Source: Eubacteriales bacterium (lineage in GTDB: Bacteria; Bacillota_A; Clostridia; Christensenellales; Aristaeellaceae). Taken from it: a DNA stretch of 21,369 nucleotides. The position numbers were made by a program, and so were the translations under genes. Below, in pieces: positions 6,652-13,656 of this stretch; positions within the stretch are counted from its first letter, which is position 1, and the number at the start of each line of letters is the position of its first letter. The notes under the pieces are model-generated. The model saw only the letters and a program-made list of their open reading frames with translations, searched no databases and had not been told where the DNA came from. Location: the NCBI GenBank assembly GCA_029974855.1, contig JARKQO010000555.1:1-21369 (forward strand), given 5' to 3'.

Positions 6652-7833
6652 CTAGCGCAGCCGCAGCAGGGTTTCCACCGGGTCCACCTGGCGGGTAAAG
6701 CCGTCCAGGCAAAGGGCCTGCAGCTCCTGGGGGGTATGCTCGAAGGCGTTGGCCAAAAGCGGGCTCTTTGCGTACAGGGCGGCCAGGCTTTCATAGAGGG
6801 GATCGGCGGAGAGCGGAGTGGGCACAGTAGGAAGCAGCCCAAAGAAGGACAGCGCCTCCCGGGCCTCCCGGGACAGGAGGTGGGCCACCAAAGCCCTGGC
6901 CGGTTCGCTGTCCCGGCAAAGGCCCAGGAACAGGACGTTTTCGCCGGCTGCGGGGGTCATGGGGAAGGGAACCAAAGCCTCCCCAGCCACCAAAGCCTGT
7001 TGGCAGGCGCTGAGGGAAAGGACCCGGGTTCCGGGGGGTACGGGGGTTTGGGCTTTTCCCTTGAGGGGCGGGGCCTTGGAGGGGGAGGGGGACGGGGTGG
7101 GCCGGGAGGCCGGGGATCCCTGTCCTGCGAGGCGCTCCACCAAGGCGGCCCTGAACTGGGATGGACACATGGACAGCAGCTGCTGCAGCGCCATGCCCTT
7201 GGGCCTGGGTAGCGCGCCCGGCTGCACAAGGGCCTCCCAGGGAATGGCGGAGGGGTCCGCTGCCGCCGGGGCCTCCCAGGCCTGGGTTTCTCCATACTCC
7301 GGGGCGGGGGTGCCCAGCTGGAAGAAGGAGGTGGGAGCCGGGGAGGCGGGGGCGATATCAGAGGGCAGCAAGGCGGCGGACACGGCCAGCACCGAGGGGG
7401 CGATCCACAGGGGCAAAGCGTACTGGGTCATGGCGCTTTGGCCCGCCAGCAAGGCGGCGGGGGAAAGGCCCATGTCCGCGGCCAAGGGCAGCAGGACCCG
7501 GCCGGGCTGGCCAAAAGCCCCAGGGCCAAACAGCAGCACGTCCGGCAGCACCGCCCCCTGGACCGTCAGCTCCAGGGAATCGGCCTTGCGCAAAAATACC
7601 CGCACTCCGGGGTTTTGTTTTTCAAACAGGGAGATCTGCCGGGAGAGAAAGGTACCGCCCCCGGTGGGATCGGTGAGAAGCCAGACCACCAAGGGCTGGG
7701 TTTTGGCAGGCCGCAGGCGCGGGGCCATGCGCTGCCCATCCCAGGGGGGAAGGCCCTCCAGCAAGGAGGGCAAGGCCAACAGCAGCGCCGCCGTCAGCAG
7801 CAGGCTGCAAAGGATGGAGGTGCGTCGGTTCAC
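6652..7833 (-). CDS. Extracellular solute-binding protein-like secreted protein (orphan)
   Basis: The GTG start at 7833 has GGAGAGGAGG seven bases upstream. The frame stays open far beyond (to 8736), but that part is antisense to phosphoglucomutase and is not coding. Residues 1-25 form a signal peptide or anchor with no lipobox cysteine. The mature part opens PLVVWLLTDPTGG...ISLFEKQNPGVRVFLRKAD (48-84), the usual first strand and helix of family 1 solute-binding proteins. DVLLFGPGAFG, the hinge-like YALPLWIAPSVLAVS (139-152) and the terminal helices also fit that fold. A Pro/Ser-rich insert (about 238-269) interrupts the second lobe, which is unusual. No ABC permease or ATPase gene lies nearby, so it may work with distant permeases or serve in sensing. 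The fold is fairly sure, the ligand unknown. Confidence 0.7.
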   Translation of the reverse strand: MNRRTSILCSLLLTAALLLALPSLLEGLPPWDGQRMAPRLRPAKTQPLVVWLLTDPTGGGTFLSRQISLFEKQNPGVRVFLRKADSLELTVQGAVLPDVLLFGPGAFGQPGRVLLPLAADMGLSPAALLAGQSAMTQYALPLWIAPSVLAVSAALLPSDIAPASPAPTSFFQLGTPAPEYGETQAWEAPAAADPSAIPWEALVQPGALPRPKGMALQQLLSMCPSQFRAALVERLAGQGSPASRPTPSPSPSKAPPLKGKAQTPVPPGTRVLSLSACQQALVAGEALVPFPMTPAAGENVLFLGLCRDSEPARALVAHLLSREAREALSFFGLLPTVPTPLSADPLYESLAALYAKSPLLANAFEHTPQELQALCLDGFTRQVDPVETLLRLR

Positions 7834-7927
7834 CCCGGGGCCTCCTCTCCTGAAAATGCGCGGACAGAAGGGACTGCTTTGCCCATAGAAAAGGCTATGC
7901 GGCAGGGGAGGAGGACTTGCTTTGTGT

Positions 7928-7956
7928 TTGCAAAGAAAGGCAAATTCCACTATAAT
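7928..7956 (+). promoter_or_regulatory. Sigma-A promoter of phosphoglucomutase
   Basis: TTGCAA (7928-7933), a 17-base spacer and a perfect TATAAT (7951-7956). The start would be near 7963, giving a leader of about 57 bases that contains the hairpin at 7965-7994. Confidence 0.75.
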
Positions 7957-7957
7957 G

Positions 7958-7994
7958 AAAAAAAGGGATGGCGGGCCGTGGCGGCCGCCATCCC
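7958..7994 (-). terminator. Antisense-oriented intrinsic terminator at the phosphoglucomutase start
   Basis: A perfect 10-bp stem GGGATGGCGG/CCGCCATCCC (7965-7974 with 7985-7994) is followed on the minus strand by seven Ts (7964-7958). It is a strong terminator for leftward transcription, yet no leftward gene ends here. On the plus strand it forms a hairpin at the very 5' end of the phosphoglucomutase mRNA. Confidence 0.65.
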
Positions 7995-8019
7995 AAGGGA
8001 TGCGGAAAGGGGCTTGGCT

Positions 8020-9753
8020 ATGAACTACCGGCAGAATTACGAGGCGTGGCTGCGGGATTTCGCCCAGGACGAAGCCACCCGGGCAGAGCTGGAGGCTATC
8101 GCTGGGGATGAGAAGGAGATCGAGGACCGCTTTTACCGGGATTTGAGCTTCGGCACCGCGGGGATGCGGGGCGTGCTGGGGGCGGGCATGAACCGCATGA
8201 ACCTGTACACGGTGCGCCGTGCCACCCAGGGCCTGGCGGACTTCCTGAAGGCCGATCCCCAAAACCCCCGGCGGGGCGTGGTCATCGCCTATGACAGCCG
8301 CCGCATGAGCCCCGAGTTTGCCAGGGAAACCGCCTTGGTGCTGTGCGCCAACGGCATCCAGGCCTTTTTGTTTGACGCGCTGCGCCCGGTGGCGTTGCTG
8401 TCCTTTGGGGTACGCCATTTGAAGGCCGCCGCCGGGGTGGTAATCACCGCCAGCCACAACCCGCCCCAGTTCAACGGCTTCAAGGTCTACGGGGAGGACG
8501 GGGCCCAGATCGGCCCCGAAACCGCCCAGGCGGTGACCGCCGCCATCGAAGCCCTGGGCTTTGGGGACGCCAGGCTGATGACCGAGAGCCAGGCCCTGGA
8601 GCGGGGCCTGCTGCGGATCATCGGCAATGAGGACGTGGACGACGAATACATGCGCCGGGTGAAAACCCTGTCCATCCATCCGGAGATCGTCCGGGAGGCT
8701 GGGAAGGACCTGAAAATCGTGTACACTCCCTTGCACGGCAGCGGCAATGTGCCGGTGCGCCGGATCCTCCAGGAGATCGGCATTACCAATGTGAGCGTGG
8801 TAAAGGAACAGGAGGCCCCGGACCCCAACTTTTCCACCATCAAGGTGCCCAACCCCGAGGACCCCGCCGCCTTTGCCCTGGCTATCCAGCTGGCCAAGGA
8901 GGTGGGGGCGGACGCCATCTTCGGCACAGACCCGGACTGTGACCGGCTGGGGGTGGCCGTGCGGGACGGGAGCGGCCAGTTTCGGCTGCTGAGCGGCAAC
9001 CAGATCGGTTGTTTGATGCTCTACTACATTTTAAGCGGCAAGCAGGAGCAGGGCCTTTTGCCGCAAAACGGCGCGGTGGTGAAGAGCATCGTGTCCACGG
9101 AGCTGGCCCGGGCCATCTGCGCCCATTTCGGCGTGGCTTTGTACGATACCCTCACGGGCTTCAAGTTTATCGGCGAGAGGATTCAGCGCTTTGAGGACAC
9201 GGGGGAGCACACCTTCCTCTTTGGGTTTGAGGAAAGCTACGGCTATTTGAGCAGCACCTTTGTGCGGGACAAGGACGGGGTCAACGCCTCCATGCTCATC
9301 GCCGAGGCCGCCGCCTATTACGGCGCCCAGGGCAAGACCCTCTGGGAAGTGATGGAGGAAATTTTCCAAACCTTCGGCTTCTACCTGGAGTATGTGGATT
9401 CCACCACCTTGCCGGGCATTGACGGCCTGAAGGTGATGGGGGAGATCATGGCCCGGATCCGGCAGGACCCGCCCCGGGAGATCGGCGGGGTGCAGGTGAG
9501 CCGGACCCTGGACTTTATGGCGGGCACGGAAACGGACATGGCCACGGGCCAGGTCCGCCGGATGGAGTACCCTGAAAGTGACGTGCTGTATTTTGCCATG
9601 GAGGGCGGGCATTTCGTGTGCGTGCGGCCCAGCGGCACGGAGCCCAAGATCAAGCTTTACGTGAACGTGAACGCCAGGGATGAGGACAAGGCCCAGGCGC
9701 TTCTGGAGCTGCTGCGGGCGGAGGCGGAAAAGCTGCTGGAGGCCCAAGGCTGA
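8020..9753 (+). CDS. pgcA: Phosphoglucomutase/phosphomannomutase (alpha-D-phosphohexomutase)
   Basis: The product has 577 residues from ATG at 8020, with AAAGGGG eight bases upstream. The frame is open further left to 7438, but a promoter at 7928-7956 and homology from MNYRQNYEAWL onward fix this start. The phosphohexomutase motifs appear in order: FGTAGMRG (44-51), catalytic phosphoserine loop TASHNP with Ser145, metal loop DPDCDR (304-309), sugar-binding GFEESYGYL (402-410) and phosphate loop RPSGTEPKIKLY (536-547). Length matches PgcA-type alpha-phosphoglucomutases. It interconverts glucose 1- and 6-phosphate in the cytoplasm, feeding UDP-glucose and cell-surface glycan synthesis. The glycosylase gene starts 24 bases downstream and is probably cotranscribed. 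Phosphomannomutase activity may also be present. Confidence 0.95.
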   Translation: MNYRQNYEAWLRDFAQDEATRAELEAIAGDEKEIEDRFYRDLSFGTAGMRGVLGAGMNRMNLYTVRRATQGLADFLKADPQNPRRGVVIAYDSRRMSPEFARETALVLCANGIQAFLFDALRPVALLSFGVRHLKAAAGVVITASHNPPQFNGFKVYGEDGAQIGPETAQAVTAAIEALGFGDARLMTESQALERGLLRIIGNEDVDDEYMRRVKTLSIHPEIVREAGKDLKIVYTPLHGSGNVPVRRILQEIGITNVSVVKEQEAPDPNFSTIKVPNPEDPAAFALAIQLAKEVGADAIFGTDPDCDRLGVAVRDGSGQFRLLSGNQIGCLMLYYILSGKQEQGLLPQNGAVVKSIVSTELARAICAHFGVALYDTLTGFKFIGERIQRFEDTGEHTFLFGFEESYGYLSSTFVRDKDGVNASMLIAEAAAYYGAQGKTLWEVMEEIFQTFGFYLEYVDSTTLPGIDGLKVMGEIMARIRQDPPREIGGVQVSRTLDFMAGTETDMATGQVRRMEYPESDVLYFAMEGGHFVCVRPSGTEPKIKLYVNVNARDEDKAQALLELLRAEAEKLLEAQG

Positions 9754-9777
9754 GGGGAACAACAGAGGTGAAGAGCT

Positions 9778-10422
9778 TTGATCATCCATACTTTGGACTC
9801 GCCCGCTATTGCGCACCTGCGCGGGGTGGACCCTAGGCTGTCCAGCCTCATCGCCAGGTGCGGAGAGCTTCGGTATCAGGTGGATGCCGATCCCTTCGCG
9901 TCCTTGGCCGAAACCATCGTGGGGCAGATGCTGTCCAGCAAAGTCGCCGCCGCCATCACGGCCCGTCTGTATGCCCTTTGCGGCGGCGCCCTGTGCGCCG
10001 GGGAGGTCCTGCGGCTGGATATTCCGGCATTGCGCGGCATTGGGCTGTCCAATACAAAAGCCGTGTCCCTGTTGCGGTTGGCGGAACTGGTGCGGGATAC
10101 CCCGGACTACCTGAGCGGGCTTCATGCCCTGCCGGACTACCAGGTCATCAAGCGGATCACAGCCTTGTACGGCCTGGGTCCCTGGTCGGCGAAAATGTTC
10201 CTGATCTTCGTGATGGATCGGCCAGATGTACTGCCCTATGAGGATGGCGCTTTTTTGCAGGCATACCAAAAGCTGTATAAGACGGAGGATGTAAAGCCGG
10301 CGGCAGTCTCGGAAAGGTGCGCCCATTGGAGCCCTTACGCCTCGCTGGCCGCCCGCTATCTGTACCGGGCTTTAGACGAGGGCCTGCTGGATGAGGTTGC
10401 CATTGGGGAGAAGTTGGGCTGA
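9778..10422 (+). CDS. HhH-GPD DNA glycosylase, AlkA/3-methyladenine type
   Basis: The product has 214 residues from TTG at 9778; AGAGGTG lies about 7 bases upstream, and no ATG gives a full domain. LAETIVGQMLSSKVAAAI (43-60) is the first conserved helix pair. RGIGLSNTKA (86-95) and the helix-hairpin-helix LYGLGPWSAKMFLIF (130-144) follow, then the catalytic aspartate in LPYEDGAF (Asp156) and the closing WSPYASLAARYLYRAL (184-199). It lacks the extra N-terminal domain of E. coli AlkA (282 residues), like the shorter bacterial enzymes. It should excise alkylated purines such as 3-methyladenine in base-excision repair. It follows phosphoglucomutase by 24 bases and faces the MutS-like gene. Confidence 0.9.
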   Translation: MIIHTLDSPAIAHLRGVDPRLSSLIARCGELRYQVDADPFASLAETIVGQMLSSKVAAAITARLYALCGGALCAGEVLRLDIPALRGIGLSNTKAVSLLRLAELVRDTPDYLSGLHALPDYQVIKRITALYGLGPWSAKMFLIFVMDRPDVLPYEDGAFLQAYQKLYKTEDVKPAAVSERCAHWSPYASLAARYLYRALDEGLLDEVAIGEKLG

Positions 10423-10473
10423 TATCCTTCCCCGGCCCGGAGCGCAGCCAGCAGGGGGCGGGTACAAACGCTG

Positions 10474-10494
10474 CAAAGTGGCGGAGCCACTTTG
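10474..10494. repeat. Short perfect hairpin between convergent genes
   Basis: CAAAGTGGC and GCCACTTTG form a 9-bp stem with a GGA loop. It lies 51 bases after the glycosylase stop and 27 before the MutS-like stop. Neither strand has a U tract, so it is a poor intrinsic terminator. It could be a REP-like element or a Rho-independent end of low strength. I see no second copy in the window. Confidence 0.4.
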
Positions 10495-10521
10495 TGGACA
10501 CGCAATGGCGGCAGCGCTGGG

Positions 10522-12186
10522 CTACCACCATTTTCCCGTGGCGTCAAAATGGGCCGCCCTCTCCTGGGCAAAGGCGGTCACCTGGGGCGGAAAGCCCATC
10601 CGCTCCAACAGCATAATGGCGTTCCGGGTATCACAGGGCCTCTCCATCAACCGGTAGGAGAAGGCCATCCCCTGGGGGGTCATTTCCTCCCGGAAGTGAT
10701 ATTGCCGGTACGTGGTCAGCATCTGCGTCAGTTCCACATCATGGGTTGCCGCGATGCACAGCACATTTTCCCGGTCCAGGTACCGCAGCAAAGAGGAGGA
10801 AGCGGCGATCCGCTCCACCGTATTGGTTCCCCGCAGGATTTCGTCTATGAAGCACAGCGTCACCCTGTCCTCCCGCAGGGCGGTTAAAATGCGCTTGAGG
10901 CTTTTGATCTCCACGATAAAGTAGCTGTCCCCGCCCTGTACGTCATCCCGCAGCGCCATGGAGCTGAAAATCTGGGCCCGTGGCATGGCGAAGCGCTGGG
11001 CCCAGCAGGTGCAGATGCTTTGGGCGAACAGGGCGTTCAAGGCCAGCGCCTTCACGAAGGTGGATTTGCCCGAGGCGTTGGAGCCGGTGATCAGCGCGTT
11101 CTCTCCCCAGTCCATAGAGTTGCGCACAGGATTCGCCACCAGGGGATGGGCCAGGCCTTCGGCGGATACACGGGCCTCGGGCAAAAATTCCGGAATGGCG
11201 TACGTGGGAAGGGACGCTCGCACAGAGGCGACGGCAATGCAGGCGTCCAGTTCGCCCACCAGAGCGTATAGGCGCGCCACCTCCTTTCTGTGGTTGCGTA
11301 TAAACACCGCCAGCCTTGTGAGGCTGATCATATCCAGCTGAAAGGCAATGCGCACATAGGGCGTCAGAAAGTCCTGGCTGCTGTCCGGTTCCATGGCATA
11401 CAAGGCGTTCCACCGGGCGATGGGTTTCAGATGCGCACACAGGGCGCGCAACTCCGCCGCCGCGTCGTCCATCTCCTTGATATGGTATTTTTGCAAGTGC
11501 CGGGCACAATGCAACACAGCGGCCAAGTGCCGTATGGCGTGATACTCGGGCATCCAAACTGTTTGGCAGCGGTAGTACACCACCATGTTTACCACAAAGG
11601 AACCCGCGACACCCAACAGCCAAGCGGGGTGGAGAAAGCCAAGGACCACAAACGGGATAGGCGCAAAGGCCAGGAGATAGTAAACCCACGGATGGGCGGG
11701 GCGCTTCTCAAACGGGCGGGTTAAAAAAGGGTAAACCCCATGGTACCGCTCTTTGCCGATCTTGCAGATTCTTCTTTGGAGCTGAAGCCGGTTGGGTTGA
11801 TCCTCCCCCAGGGCCTGAATCCAGGCATTGCGGCGGCGCAGCGTCTCCTCTTCCACGCCGATTTCCCGCAGCATGGCGTAGAGCATCTCTTCCCCCACGT
11901 TGCTTTGGGTACGGTTGAGATATTGGAATACCGCGTCCATGTCCAGGTCGTTCCAGGTGATATCGTCGATGCAGTCGCTTCTGCCCTGGGGGGCATACAG
12001 CTCACGCCAGTAACGGGAGATGTCAGCCAGGGCGTCCGGGTCCAGGGAACAGCCGGACGCCGCCTGGCCCCATTGGCTTTTCAGCTTCCGGATCAGGGCC
12101 CGGTGATGATGGCGTGCGGATAACAGGTAGGCTATGGCCATCACCGGGAGAGCCGCCATCACAAAAACCACAAACGACACGGGCAT
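10522..12186 (-). CDS. Membrane-anchored MutS-family ATPase
   Basis: The product has 554 residues from ATG at 12186, with AAGGGG just upstream. The C-terminal third is a MutS domain V ATPase: Walker A TGSNASGKST (367-376), the MutS-specific FSSMALRDDVQGGDSYF (407-423), Walker B LCFIDEILRGTNT (444-456; D448, E449) and ATHD (480-483). There is no N-terminal mismatch-binding domain. One hydrophobic helix lies at about 4-23 and two more at 167-184 and 188-205, followed by a helical lever region (about 212-330). This is the membrane-associated MutS-like branch, widespread in Firmicutes and distinct from MutS1 and MutS2. Its function is not established. It has its own promoter and faces a DNA glycosylase gene. 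Confidence 0.88.
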   Translation of the reverse strand: MPVSFVVFVMAALPVMAIAYLLSARHHHRALIRKLKSQWGQAASGCSLDPDALADISRYWRELYAPQGRSDCIDDITWNDLDMDAVFQYLNRTQSNVGEEMLYAMLREIGVEEETLRRRNAWIQALGEDQPNRLQLQRRICKIGKERYHGVYPFLTRPFEKRPAHPWVYYLLAFAPIPFVVLGFLHPAWLLGVAGSFVVNMVVYYRCQTVWMPEYHAIRHLAAVLHCARHLQKYHIKEMDDAAAELRALCAHLKPIARWNALYAMEPDSSQDFLTPYVRIAFQLDMISLTRLAVFIRNHRKEVARLYALVGELDACIAVASVRASLPTYAIPEFLPEARVSAEGLAHPLVANPVRNSMDWGENALITGSNASGKSTFVKALALNALFAQSICTCWAQRFAMPRAQIFSSMALRDDVQGGDSYFIVEIKSLKRILTALREDRVTLCFIDEILRGTNTVERIAASSSLLRYLDRENVLCIAATHDVELTQMLTTYRQYHFREEMTPQGMAFSYRLMERPCDTRNAIMLLERMGFPPQVTAFAQERAAHFDATGKWW

Positions 12187-12202
12187 TCACCCCTTACGGG
12201 GC

Positions 12203-12231
12203 AGTATAGCATTTTCCCCATAGGCCATCAA
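12203..12231 (-). promoter_or_regulatory. Sigma-A promoter of the MutS-like gene
   Basis: Leftward TTGATG (12231-12226), a 17-base spacer and TATACT (12208-12203), with an extended -10 TGC just before it. The start would be near 12196, leaving a leader of only about 10 bases that holds the ribosome-binding site. Confidence 0.65.
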
Positions 12232-12255
12232 GCAAAATAGCCGCGCTATTGAAAG

Positions 12256-12288
12256 AGGGAGGCTGCCGCGTCACGCGGCAGCCTCCCT
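12256..12288 (-). terminator. Terminator hairpin of the hsp20 gene
   Basis: A perfect 15-bp stem AGGGAGGCTGCCGCG/CGCGGCAGCCTCCCT with a three-base loop starts 38 bases past the stop at 12327. On the minus strand it is followed only by CTTTCAAT, so the U tract is short, but the stem is very stable. Confidence 0.6.
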
Positions 12289-12326
12289 ACGTACCAGGGT
12301 TCTGCTTCCCTCCGGGGATGCCCTCC

Positions 12327-12752
12327 TTAGCCGATGTCGATCTTCCGGGCCTCGGGCTTATCCTCGGCCTTCTGCTTGGGCAAGGTCACGGCCAGCACGC
12401 CGTTCTCGTAGGCGGCGGTGATGGCGGTGGTATCGATGCCCTCCATGTTGAAATGGCGCTCCATGTGACCGCTGCGGCGCTCGCTGTGGAGGTAGCCATC
12501 CCGCTGCTCCCGCTTCTCCTCATTCATGTTGGCGCTGAGGGTCAGCACATCGTCCTCCACGGACAGGTTGATCTGATCCTTGGGCACGCCGGGGAGCTCC
12601 GCCTCCAGCAGGTAGCCGTTCTCGATCTCCTTCACGTCCACCCGGAAGGCCGGGGAGCCGAACAGGTCGGTCATGTCAAAGAAGGAGCGGATAAAGCTGT
12701 TGTCCACCGGACGGCACAGGGTGCGGTTGTAATAGGGCATGAGAGAATACAT
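12327..12752 (-). CDS. Small heat-shock protein, Hsp20/alpha-crystallin family
   Basis: The product has 141 residues from ATG at 12752, with AAGGAGG seven bases upstream. An in-frame ATG at 12839 would add 29 residues of non-conserved sequence that includes this ribosome-binding site, so I reject it. The alpha-crystallin domain runs from about 35 to 127: RVDVKE, AELPGVPKD (51-59), LSVEDDVLTLSA and the signature ENGVLAVTLPK (116-126). The C-terminal KIDI (I138, I140) is the I-x-I anchor used in oligomer assembly. It acts as an ATP-independent holdase for unfolding proteins. Two CtsR-type operators lie over and beyond its promoter, so induction by heat or protein damage through CtsR is expected. 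Confidence 0.93.
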   Translation of the reverse strand: MYSLMPYYNRTLCRPVDNSFIRSFFDMTDLFGSPAFRVDVKEIENGYLLEAELPGVPKDQINLSVEDDVLTLSANMNEEKREQRDGYLHSERRSGHMERHFNMEGIDTTAITAAYENGVLAVTLPKQKAEDKPEARKIDIG

Positions 12753-12839
12753 GCGATTTCCTCCTTTTTCGTGGGCCATAGGGCCTTGAAATGTTTTTGG
12801 AGGGAAGGGGCTCCATTGGGAACTCTCTTCCGTGGTCAT

Positions 12840-12868
12840 AGCATAGCATGTTGGTCAAAGAAGGTCAA
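12840..12868 (-). promoter_or_regulatory. Sigma-A promoter of hsp20
   Basis: Leftward TTGACC (12868-12863), a 17-base spacer and TATGCT (12845-12840). The -35 is itself half of a CtsR operator. The leader would be about 80 bases. Confidence 0.6.
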
Positions 12869-12869
12869 A
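12853..12869 (+). promoter_or_regulatory. CtsR operator, proximal copy
   Basis: Direct heptad repeat GGTCAAA-GAA-GGTCAAA, matching the CtsR consensus (GGTCAAANANNGGTCAAA type). It overlaps the hsp20 -35 and spacer, so binding would block RNA polymerase. Confidence 0.85.
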
Positions 12870-12888
12870 ATAAGAAAAGGGCTATAAT

Positions 12889-12905
12889 GGTCAAAGAAGG
12901 TCAAC
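12889..12905 (+). promoter_or_regulatory. CtsR operator, distal copy
   Basis: GGTCAAA-GAA-GGTCAAC, identical to the proximal copy except the last base, with its start 36 bp farther upstream. Same orientation; probably gives tighter or cooperative repression. Confidence 0.8.
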
Positions 12906-12910
12906 AAAGA

Positions 12911-12941
12911 AGAAAGAGGGCAACAGATTTGCCCTCTTTCT
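12911..12941 (-). terminator. Terminator hairpin of the 17372-13033 gene run
   Basis: A perfect 13-bp stem AGAAAGAGGGCAA/TTGCCCTCTTTCT with a five-base loop lies about 92 bases past the HAD gene stop. It is followed on the minus strand by TCTTTGTT. It separates that operon from the CtsR-controlled hsp20 unit. Confidence 0.6.
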
Positions 12942-13032
12942 CACGGAATCTCATTATTTCTTTCTTTTCCTCGCTATTTCAGAAATGGATGGGAAGGGGC
13001 GATCCCTTGGGGATAGGATCGGCCGGATGCTA

Positions 13033-13656
13033 TCAGCCCTTGGGTCCGGGAAGGGCCTCCAAAAACGCCTGAAGCCTTGCCGCGTCCCCGTCCTCAAAGC
13101 AATAGCCCGCCATGCCCGCAGCCATGGCCCCGTCGATGTTCATCTGGCGGTCGTCGATGAACAGGCATTCCTCCGGCTGGCAGGAGAATTTTTCGCAGAA
13201 ACGCTGATAAATGGCCAGGCTGGGCTTCAGCAGGTGTTCCTGGGCGGAGAGCAGCAGGCCCTGGAAGCGGTCCACACAGGGGATCAGGTGCCGGAAGCGT
13301 TCAAACCGCAGGGCGGTGTTGGAAAGCAGGTACAGGGAAAAGCCCCGGTCTAAGAGACTCTGGAGCAGCGGCTCCATCCCCGGATGGGGGGTGAGGGCGT
13401 CCAGGTGAAACTCGTTAAAAATGCGGGCGGCCCGCTCCTTCAGCCCCTGGGTGGGAAGGGGGGCCTGGATGTGGGCGAGCATGTCCTCCTCGGAAATGGT
13501 CCCTTGGTCATACTCCCGCTCCCATTGGGGAATGCGGAACACGGCTTCGCACAGAAGCCGGGCCTCCTGGGGATTTTCCGCCAAGCGGAGACAGGTGGTC
13601 ATGGGGCGGTAGTCCAACAGCACATCCCCCATGTCAAAGACGATGTTGCGAATCAT
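13033..13656 (-). CDS. HAD-superfamily phosphatase, YihX-like
   Basis: The product has 207 residues from ATG at 13656, with AAGGAGGTC about 6 bases upstream. The start overlaps the DUF6020-like gene's stop by four bases (ATGA), so translation is coupled. HAD motifs: VFDMGDVLLD (nucleophile Asp8, with Gly10 where most HADs have the second Asp), LLSNT (Ser112), Lys144 in LLKPSLAIY and FIDDR (Asp168-Asp169). The Gly in motif I is shared with the YihX/FDLGxV group, which includes a glucose-1-phosphate phosphatase in E. coli. I infer a cytoplasmic sugar-phosphate phosphatase; the substrate is unproven. Confidence 0.85.
   Translation of the reverse strand: MIRNIVFDMGDVLLDYRPMTTCLRLAENPQEARLLCEAVFRIPQWEREYDQGTISEEDMLAHIQAPLPTQGLKERAARIFNEFHLDALTPHPGMEPLLQSLLDRGFSLYLLSNTALRFERFRHLIPCVDRFQGLLLSAQEHLLKPSLAIYQRFCEKFSCQPEECLFIDDRQMNIDGAMAAGMAGYCFEDGDAARLQAFLEALPGPKG

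Noticed and set aside
7438..8019. N-terminal extension of phosphoglucomutase
   Set aside because: It overlaps the gene on the other strand and contains the promoter at 7928-7956. Family similarity starts at ATG 8020.
7834..8736. N-terminal extension of the solute-binding-type gene
   Set aside because: The extra codons are antisense to phosphoglucomutase. The GTG at 7833 has an excellent ribosome-binding site followed by a signal peptide.
9031..10326. Minus-strand open frame of 431 codons
   Set aside because: It is antisense to phosphoglucomutase and the DNA glycosylase, both with intact catalytic motifs.
12753..12839. Longer start for hsp20
   Set aside because: The added 29 residues include the AAGGAGG site used by ATG 12752 and have no alpha-crystallin features.
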